A DNA stretch of 13,726 nucleotides, taken from the NCBI GenBank assembly GCA_014885115.2, contig WKLE02000783.1, positions 1-13,726 on the forward strand, read 5' to 3'. Below the pieces are notes generated by a model. It searched no databases, was not told where the DNA came from, and was given only the letters and a program-made list of their open reading frames with translations. Below, piece by piece: positions 8,621 through 13,726 of the stretch. This DNA comes from Asterionellopsis glacialis (Eukaryota; Bacillariophyta; Plagiogrammaphyceae; Rhaphoneidales; Asterionellopsidaceae). The stretch's first letter is position 1. Each line of letters opens with the position of its first letter. The position numbers and the translations under genes were made by a program.

Positions 8621-9340
8621 CATGGAAAAGCCTATCCTGTACCACACATATATGACCAATTACTCAGAGAAGAGGTAGACCGGCTCCTGTGTTTAGGAGT
8701 TCTGTGCAAAGTCAACAGGTCCGAATGGGCAGCACCTAGCTTCCCACGACCAAAGAAGAATGATACTATCAGGTTCATTTCCAATTTTAGGAAACTGAAC
8801 AAATGTATTGTACGACATCCGTTCACTATTCCTCATATTCAGGAATTACTTACAAAACTTGAAGGTTTCTCATATGCGTCATCTCCAGACCTAAATATGG
8901 GATACTATCACATATGATTAGATGCAGATGCTAGTAAGCTATGCACTATCGTACTACCATGGGGAAAGTACAAATACTTACGTCTACCTATGGGAGTAGC
9001 AAGTTCAGCGGACATTTTCCAAGAGATGATGAGTGAACTTATGTTTGGACTAGAATTTGTACGCATGTACATTGATGATCTATTGCTCCTTACAATGGAC
9101 AATTTTGAAGATCACATGCACAAAATGGACCTGGTACTGCAAAGATTACAGGAAGCGGACTTAAAGTCAATTTCAAAGATCACTTACACAAGATGGATTT
9201 AGTACTATAATGACTATAGGAAGCAGGACTTAAAGTCAATGTGGAGAAATCCTTTTTTGGGTGAACCAAAATTGATTATCTCAGATTTCACGTATGCCAC
9301 AAGGGCATAAGGCCATTAAATCATAAGGTCTCTGCCATGC
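8621..9340 (+). pseudogene. Gypsy reverse transcriptase, broken
   Basis: The RT motifs are in order: GKAYPVP, EVDRLLCLGVL, SEWAAPSFPRPKK, FISNFRKLN, motif A around PDLNMGYYHI (Asp near 8885), LCTIVLPWGKY, LPMGVASSADIFQ and an intact active site YIDDLLL (9068-9085). TGA 8915-8917 interrupts after YYHI, where Arg or Glu is usual. Frame 2 runs to about 9171; a 68-bp divergent duplication (own entry) then moves reading to frame 1, which carries TAA 9208, TGA 9211, TAG 9217 and TGA 9262. The connection region (FIGMVNSYKQMW near 9385) follows in frame 1. The catalytic core residues survive but the gene cannot be translated. Confidence 0.88.
9107..9239 (+). repeat. Divergent tandem duplication of about 68 bp in gypsy RT
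   Basis: The segment from 9107 (EDHMHKMDLVLQRLQEA) repeats from 9175 (KDHLHKMDLVL, three stops, EAGLK). The two units differ at roughly one base in five and by one indel, far more than a fresh slippage duplication would. The second unit joins in frame to the rest of pol; the first joins in frame to what comes before. Confidence 0.85.
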
Positions 9341-10119
9341 TCAACATAACACCACCTACGGCTACAAAGAAGATACATTCCTTCATAGGAATGGTCAATT
9401 CCTACAAACAAATGTGGATACACAGATCCCACGTACTGGCTCCTCTAACTAAGCTACAAGGCAAAGAGGTTAAGTTCAAATTGGGAAACAAACAACAAAT
9501 AGCCTTTGACAATATAAGGAAGATTATAGCCAAAGAAGTACTACTGTCCTACCCGAACTTCAATAAGCCTTTCCACACATATACTGACACCAGTAAATAC
9601 CAACTAGGGGCAGTCATCACGCAAGATGATAAGCCCATAGTATTCTATAGTAAGAAGCTTACCAATACTCAAACTAAATACGATACTTGCGATTGAGAAC
9701 TATTATCAATTGTAGAAGTACTTAGAGAATACTGATACCTCCTACTTGGTCACAAGGTAATTATACATACAGATCACAAGAATCTAACCTATGACAAATG
9801 TCAAACCGAACGTCATGCATGCTGGCCATGGTTTGTAGACAAATTTGCACCCAAAATACACTATATATAAGGCAAGCATAACATAGTAGCCAATGCGCTC
9901 TTTCGTCTCAATCTACTGGCGGAAATGTGCTGCCTCAATATGCCTCAGCATAGCGATAGTGACAAGGGATCCCCCCTCAGCTACAGCGATATCCTTAAAC
10001 ATCAATTAAAGAACAATCAACTCAAACGAGACGTATTTAAGAAGAAAGGTTTTGCTGAATGCCTATTTCATGGGGGCAGGAATTCTTACAGGCTTATATG
10101 CTACAAAAATAAAATATGA
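9337..10119 (+). pseudogene. Gypsy RNase H and tether region, broken
   Basis: Frame 1 runs from the connection domain into RNase H: YPNFNKPFHTYTDTS with catalytic Asp (9586-9588), FYSKKL, Glu in ELLSIVE (9697-9699), HTDHKNL with Asp (9772-9774), then NIVANALFRL. In the last motif the usual Asp is Asn (AAT 9892-9894) and the following Ser is Phe. Nonsense codons are TGA 9694, TGA 9733 and TAA 9868, the first two at sites where Arg is common in this family. The frame ends at TGA 10117-10119, just where integrase begins in another frame, so a frameshift lies near 10115. Confidence 0.82.
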
Positions 10120-10749
10120 AATGCTTGGTACAATGGTATCACACGTACTTAGGTCATCCCTGTAAGACCCGTACCAAAGAGACAATACGACAGCACTTAT
10201 GGTGGCCCAAACTGCACGAACACGTAACGACCTACTGCAAAACATGCCACATCTGTCAACTGAACAAGAGTCAAAGTAAGAAGTACGGACACCTGCCTAA
10301 AAAAGAAGCAGAAGCTACACCATTGGATTGCCTATGTGTAGATCTCATAAGACCTTACATGATCTCCAGAAAGGGTCATAAGGATCTCACCCTACGCTGC
10401 ATTACTATGATCAACTCAGCTACAGGATGGTTTGCGATTGCCCCTTGGTCTGAAAGGAACAGTATTGTAAATTGCAAACATAATAGAACAACAGTGGTTT
10501 GCACGATACCCAAAACCTACGCAAGTCACTTTTGACCAAGGTACAGAATTCATGAAGGATTTTTGTAGTATGTTAGATGATGAATACCACATCAAACGTA
10601 AACCAAACACTACCCATAACCCACAGGCAAATACCATCGTGGAGAGGATACATCAAGTAGTGGGTAACATAATTCAAACCCACGAGGTACAAGAAAACCC
10701 CTGGGCCGGTGTACTCCCTGCCGTAGCATATGCTGTACGTTCCACTTAT
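10116..10749 (+). pseudogene. Gypsy integrase: HHCC zinc domain and catalytic core, broken (copy B)
   Basis: The N-terminal zinc domain reads YHTYLGH (H-x4-H, 10140-10157), then YCKTCHIC (Cys at 10236, 10245, 10254). The catalytic core has all three acids: Asp in VDLIRPY (10341-10343), Asp in FDQGTEF (10534-10536) and Glu in VERIH (10642-10644), with exact D-35-E spacing. The ATG at 10116 is only the edge of the open frame. A frameshift near 10450-10490, shared with copy A, moves frame 3 to frame 1. Homology ends at RSTY (to about 10749), where antisense LINE begins. The core C-terminus and any chromodomain are missing. Confidence 0.87.
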
Positions 10750-10982
10750 GTGTTAGATGCAGTCAGTGGAGCTTGGGCGATCCTATGTCTTTTTCTATCA
10801 TACACATTGTCAAGTTTTCCCATCTTGATAGGGGTTTCCCATGTTTTAACGGTAAATTCATTAGCATTGTCAAGATCAAAAGTGATTGAGTGCTATGTAT
10901 TAGTTAAGTATGTTCATTCCATTTGGTATACAGGTTATAAACTTTGGACGGTGATATCTTTGTTTTCATTGTTACTCTTTTC
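10748..10982 (-). pseudogene. Antisense LINE RT N-terminal fragment, copy B
   Basis: Same relic as at 407-680. Copy B has lost 39 bases (13 codons, the TSTSSSNFHLGLYK part) and gains a TAA at the deletion point on the minus strand. The RWENLTMCMIEK block and the GSPKLH end are kept. The junction with integrase is identical to copy A. Confidence 0.72.
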
Positions 10983-11029
10983 TAAGATATGAATTGTTTA
11001 TCTGGTAAAGATCCCGCAGGACTAAATCT

Positions 11030-11487
11030 ATGTCTGTACCTCCGTGGTATTTTTACTCGTACATTGGATAATTTATCTGTGACCAACAGCACTACAACGA
11101 CGATGACAGCAATTCTACCGTTACGCCAAAGTCTAACAACCAAATCTCCATCCAGGACTATTTTGCTTCTGGTGTTCATCAAGAATCCGATGATTTCACT
11201 ATGGTTAAAGGAAAAAAACAAAAAGAACAGCCCAAGATACTCCAATTTAGGCAAAGAAAGGACCACTTGCTACAAGTACAGGTTACAGGTGCACATGTCA
11301 GTTCCCCAAGACGCCAACGGTGTCGTCCAAGTCGCTGCCCTCCAGCAAAAGTTCGTTGATCAAATTTACACGGTAGATAACTCAATTTTAATCCTCAGGT
11401 GGAAAGTCTCTGTCAAAACCAACCCACTTACTAAGCCATCTCAATTGCCAAACGGGAAAGAACAGATCAAAAAATGGATTTCCGGCA
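11030..11487 (+). pseudogene. LINE ORF1 5' fragment, copy B, truncated
   Basis: Starts at the ATG matching 728 of the plus-strand LINE. It shares the TAA (11069-11071) but keeps CAA (11181-11183) where copy A has TAA. One extra A in the run at 11212-11218 (seven instead of six) puts the conserved block (YRLQVHMSVPQDANG, then VDNSILILRW) into another frame. As a result a 170-codon open frame starting at 10989 is a chance fusion of an out-of-frame leader with the true downstream frame. It ends abruptly at KWISG (11487). The rest of the LINE is absent. Confidence 0.75.
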
Positions 11488-11871
11488 GACAGGAATGCTG
11501 ATGTCATGAGCAAAGCGCATTGAATTCCACTCTGCAGCAAAACCATTATGCATCACTCTGGAACATGGTGACGCGCCAACTTAGCACCTTCCAATTGGCT
11601 GCCTCAGGGAGTTTAGCTCACATGTTAAAACTATACTCCGTTGGAATCTGAACTCTAAGTAGATCTGCTGTAGGATCCTGTACTGCAATTGGGTCGAGAA
11701 GACGAATTGGTGGATTGTTGGGTATTTTTAGCAACTAGTTAAAATAGCTCACAATTTATTCACTCTAACAAACTTAAATCTATTTTTCACAATTTTCACC
11801 TCAATTTTCAATATTGCTGTCAGCATAGTGCAACATCACATCTTGCAGTACACTTATCTTTTTATTCATCA

Positions 11872-12461
11872 ATGGATAATGCAAATGAGACCATATGGTC
11901 AGGTTCTACAGAAAACAAGGAATCTGACCATATAATAACATGTATCATTTGTCCTGGCCAATTTTGAGCATTGTGCACTACAGTTTGTAATACATTGTGA
12001 CTCCTCTGCATCTTTGCTTGTCATTGTGATACATAAACTTCAGGCTGCATATCAGACCATTCTTTTTTCTTAAAGAACATACTGTAGACATTTTGGAAAT
12101 TTTGGACCCCCAATTTTTTTGCAAGAGAAAACACAACATAAAGTATGCAACAAGAAACAGGAATTGCCACCATGGGATGTCCTTGCAAAGGATGCATTGG
12201 GTCATACAAAAAGGTGGGTACTGGCTGCTCAAGGACTTAGCAGTTGCCAAGGAAGACAGAGGTGAAGAGACAATTCTAGTAGTAAAAGTGCATCAGTAGA
12301 GTTATCCTTGACAATCAACAAACTGCAAACAACAACATCAAATCCAACAACAAAGACAAATGCCACTACTCCCTTACCACCCATATCATCAAGCATCACA
12401 ACACTAATTGCTGTTCATCCTTTCTTACCCTTAGTTCAAATGAAAGGACTGTTGCATACAT
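11872..12461 (+). pseudogene. Possible decayed reading frame, unrecognised
   Basis: Frame 1 from ATG 11872 reads MDNANETIWSGSTENKESDH, then a CIIC pair, to a stop at 11965. Frame 2 then reads HCALQFVIHC and on to TAA 12071, continues through LPPWDVLAKDALGHTKRW (near 12152), passes one TGA, and runs into a Thr/Asn/Pro-rich stretch to TAA 12459. The composition looks more coding-like than the other frames, but I recognise no family. It could be chance. Function unknown. Confidence 0.18.
11893..11933. repeat. Inverted repeat / hairpin, 14-bp stem
   Basis: ATATGGTCAGGTTC (11893-11906) pairs with GAATCTGACCATAT (11920-11933) across a 13-base loop. The only mismatch is G-T, a wobble pair in RNA. 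The left arm also overlaps a perfect 12-bp palindrome, GACCATATGGTC (11889-11900). It is too short and isolated to call a terminator or a MITE. Confidence 0.6.
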
Positions 12462-12604
12462 AAATAGATGTAGTAAATATATTGGAAACATCAGTGACAT
12501 GATATTACCAGAATAAAAATAAAAAAAAATACATAATAATACTCTAGACTATTTTTATAAGTTGCTACTTCAAAAGTTCACCAATTAGTTTATTTCTTGT
12601 ACAA

Positions 12605-13726
12605 CCTCAATTTTTTCTGCGATTTTTATATTGGGCTTGGATTCTGTTTCCAAGTGTGACAGCAAGTTTAAAATATTATTTGAGTTTAAATGAGAGTACA
12701 TGGTCTTGATGTATACTTGGTTTGATTTCCAGTTTGAACTATGGATTCCCCTTGCTTGAGCTGATGCTAATGGTGATGTTCCTTTCCCAAACAATGCATT
12801 AGTATTGATATTGATGCACATCCCCCAATGATTGGATGCAAATCTGTGGTGAAATGGTTCATACCTGGCTGTTAATGTGGAATCGAGCATGCCTTGAGTG
12901 CACAAGGCATAGTCAATACAGTGTTTACCTCTAGAGTATGTATTGAATTGGCTCTCGCCAGTTTTCTTGTAGAATAGATCATGTAGTTGAAACTTATTTG
13001 CTATGGTTGTGATTCCTCTAAGGTCAACTCCAAATTCCTTGTTGAATTCCCCTATGATCATAAGTTCTTGATTTGGATTAGATGTAATTTGAGACAGTAA
13101 TTCATGGAGATCCAGGATAAAATGATACCGTGGTTGTTCGCTATTATCTTCTTGTTGTTGTTTTAAGAGTGACACCTGTTGAGAAAAAGCTATCATTGTG
13201 TTTAACTGGGCTGTAGTGATGTTATCAATACACACTTGGTAAATAAAGATTAGGTGGATATCGGTTGCTACCCTGTTTAGGTGCCAATGAGCCCATCATC
13301 CGATTTGTGCATTTTTTCACTCTACCTGTACAATTTCCTTGTGTCCAGCTAAGTAGCCTGCCTGGTTTATATTGATTAGTAGTTGGGATGGCAGTACCTG
13401 ATAGCCCATATTTGAAGTGGAAGTTGTATCTTCTGAGGGTCTTATGGATGATGTCATTAATAGTATAATTGATATTATTGATGTTTGTTTCGATAAGGGC
13501 AATGACGTATGCACTAATTTGTTGCATTTCCCTTGCTATATTGTTAAGTTCTCCTCCATCTTTATCAAGTTGAATACCATTGATATATTGGATGTAGATT
13601 CATAGAATATGAACTTGTTTATTTTCTTCAAGTATGTCTCTGATATGTTGATGGTGGTCATGAGTGTGTGATGGTTGTTGCTCAATTCATCAGAACACCA
13701 TTTCCCACCAGTCTGGACCTAAGTCT
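12605..13726 (-). pseudogene. Second LINE copy, endonuclease part of ORF2, catalytic sites altered; runs off the window
   Basis: The minus-strand reading from the window end aligns to about 2900-3955 of the plus LINE: HHQHIRDIL, GGELNNIAREMQQIS, ALIETN, YNFHFKYGLSGTAIP, QLHDLFYKK, CIDYALCTQGMLDS. Relative to the plus copy, the catalytic Asn of IQNING is Tyr (13585-13587), Asp of GDFN is Glu (13047-13049), and Asp of SDH is Asn (12831-12833); only the ETN Glu is kept. TGA at 13600-13602 replaces an Arg codon, and a frameshift lies near 13260-13285. It keeps 13 bases and about 12 residues that the plus copy has lost. Homology stops near 12605 within the AEKI block, so the RT half is missing. 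Its 5' part lies beyond the window. Confidence 0.87.

Larger units (their letters stand above)
8621..10750 (+). mobile_element. Ty3/gypsy LTR retrotransposon pol fragment, degenerate
   Basis: The order RT - RNase H - integrase zinc domain - integrase core identifies a Ty3/gypsy-type pol (copia elements have integrase first). No LTR, primer-binding site, gag or protease is seen. The left end is cut at the LINE tail just before GKAYPVPHIY, and the right end is cut at the antisense LINE junction at 10748-10750. It is therefore an internal fragment trapped between LINE pieces, and the unit's other end appears at window position 1. All domains carry stops or frameshifts. Confidence 0.88.
10354..11487 (+). 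repeat. Direct repeat, right copy (B)
   Basis: This is the complete counterpart of 1-1205, with the same order and the same chimeric breakpoint (10748-10750 here). It lacks 12, 39 and 21 bases relative to copy A and has an extra A in the run at 11212-11218. Homology ends after CCGGCA at 11487, inside LINE ORF1, and unrelated sequence follows. Upstream of 10354 the gypsy pol simply continues, so the left limit here is set only by the window edge on copy A. Confidence 0.95.
11488..12604. other. 1.1 kb unassigned island between two LINE fragments
   Basis: No retroelement motif is recognised here on either strand. The stretch is AT-rich, with short A and T runs (for example 12515-12532). It holds one hairpin (11893-11933) and weak reading frames described separately. 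I found no terminal inverted repeats pairing its two ends. It may be host intergenic DNA or an unknown decayed element. Confidence 0.5.

Noticed and set aside
728..9870. TGA read as a sense codon (altered genetic code)
   Set aside because: TGA is also the apparent natural stop of both ORF1 (2766) and ORF2 (8498). TAA and TAG stops and frameshifts also occur, so ordinary decay is simpler.
10989..11501. 170-codon open frame starting MNCLSGK, as a real gene
   Set aside because: Its first part is the wrong frame of LINE ORF1. Only the extra A at 11212-11218 joins it to the true downstream frame; in copy A the conserved block is in register with ATG 728 instead.
11978..12250. Minus-strand hydrophobic frames (also 12021-12209) as a membrane protein, perhaps elongase-like
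   Set aside because: Only one hydrophobic stretch and a vague resemblance. There are no diagnostic motifs, and other frames there look equally plausible.
1..13726. CRISPR array, rRNA or tRNA genes, bacterial operon
   Set aside because: No regularly spaced repeats, tRNA cloverleaf boxes or rRNA signatures were seen, and the content is eukaryotic retroelement sequence throughout.

Overview
The window looks like a repeat-rich, AT-rich stretch of a nuclear eukaryotic genome. I recognise no intact host gene. Almost everything is decayed retrotransposon: a non-LTR (LINE) element with a long ORF1 and an endonuclease-RT-RNase H ORF2, plus a Ty3/gypsy-type pol. The ORF1 protein and the ORF2 layout resemble retroelements I associate with diatoms and other stramenopiles. 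That is recall rather than a search, so I hold a diatom or other stramenopile source at about 0.6.

Layout: 1-408 is the end of a gypsy integrase. It breaks abruptly at 407-409 into an antisense fragment of a second LINE lineage (407 to about 680). From about 681 to 8620 lies a nearly full-length plus-strand LINE: ORF1 at 728-2768, ORF2 at 2765-8500, a short 3' UTR with AATAAA, and a (TTA)n tail. At 8621 gypsy pol begins directly with RT, then RNase H, then integrase, to about 10750. At 10354 the sequence of position 1 starts again: 10354-11487 repeats 1-1205, including the same gypsy/antisense-LINE breakpoint and the 5' part of ORF1. At 11487 the repeat stops in mid-gene. A 1.1 kb unassigned island follows (11488-12604), with one hairpin and some weak decayed frames. 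From 12605 to the window end is a minus-strand fragment of a LINE related to the central one (endonuclease domain).

The genes would once have worked as two independent systems. In the LINE, the ORF1 protein would bind element RNA, and ORF2 would nick the target and reverse transcribe. In the gypsy element, RT/RNase H would make cDNA and integrase would insert it. All copies are broken by nonsense codons, frameshifts and catalytic-residue changes. The most interesting features are the 10.35 kb composite repeat with a shared chimeric breakpoint, the strong bias of nonsense codons to TGA at sites where Arg, Gln or Trp seem expected, the ATGA overlap of ORF1 and ORF2, and a divergent internal duplication in the gypsy RT that looks like a recombination seam.
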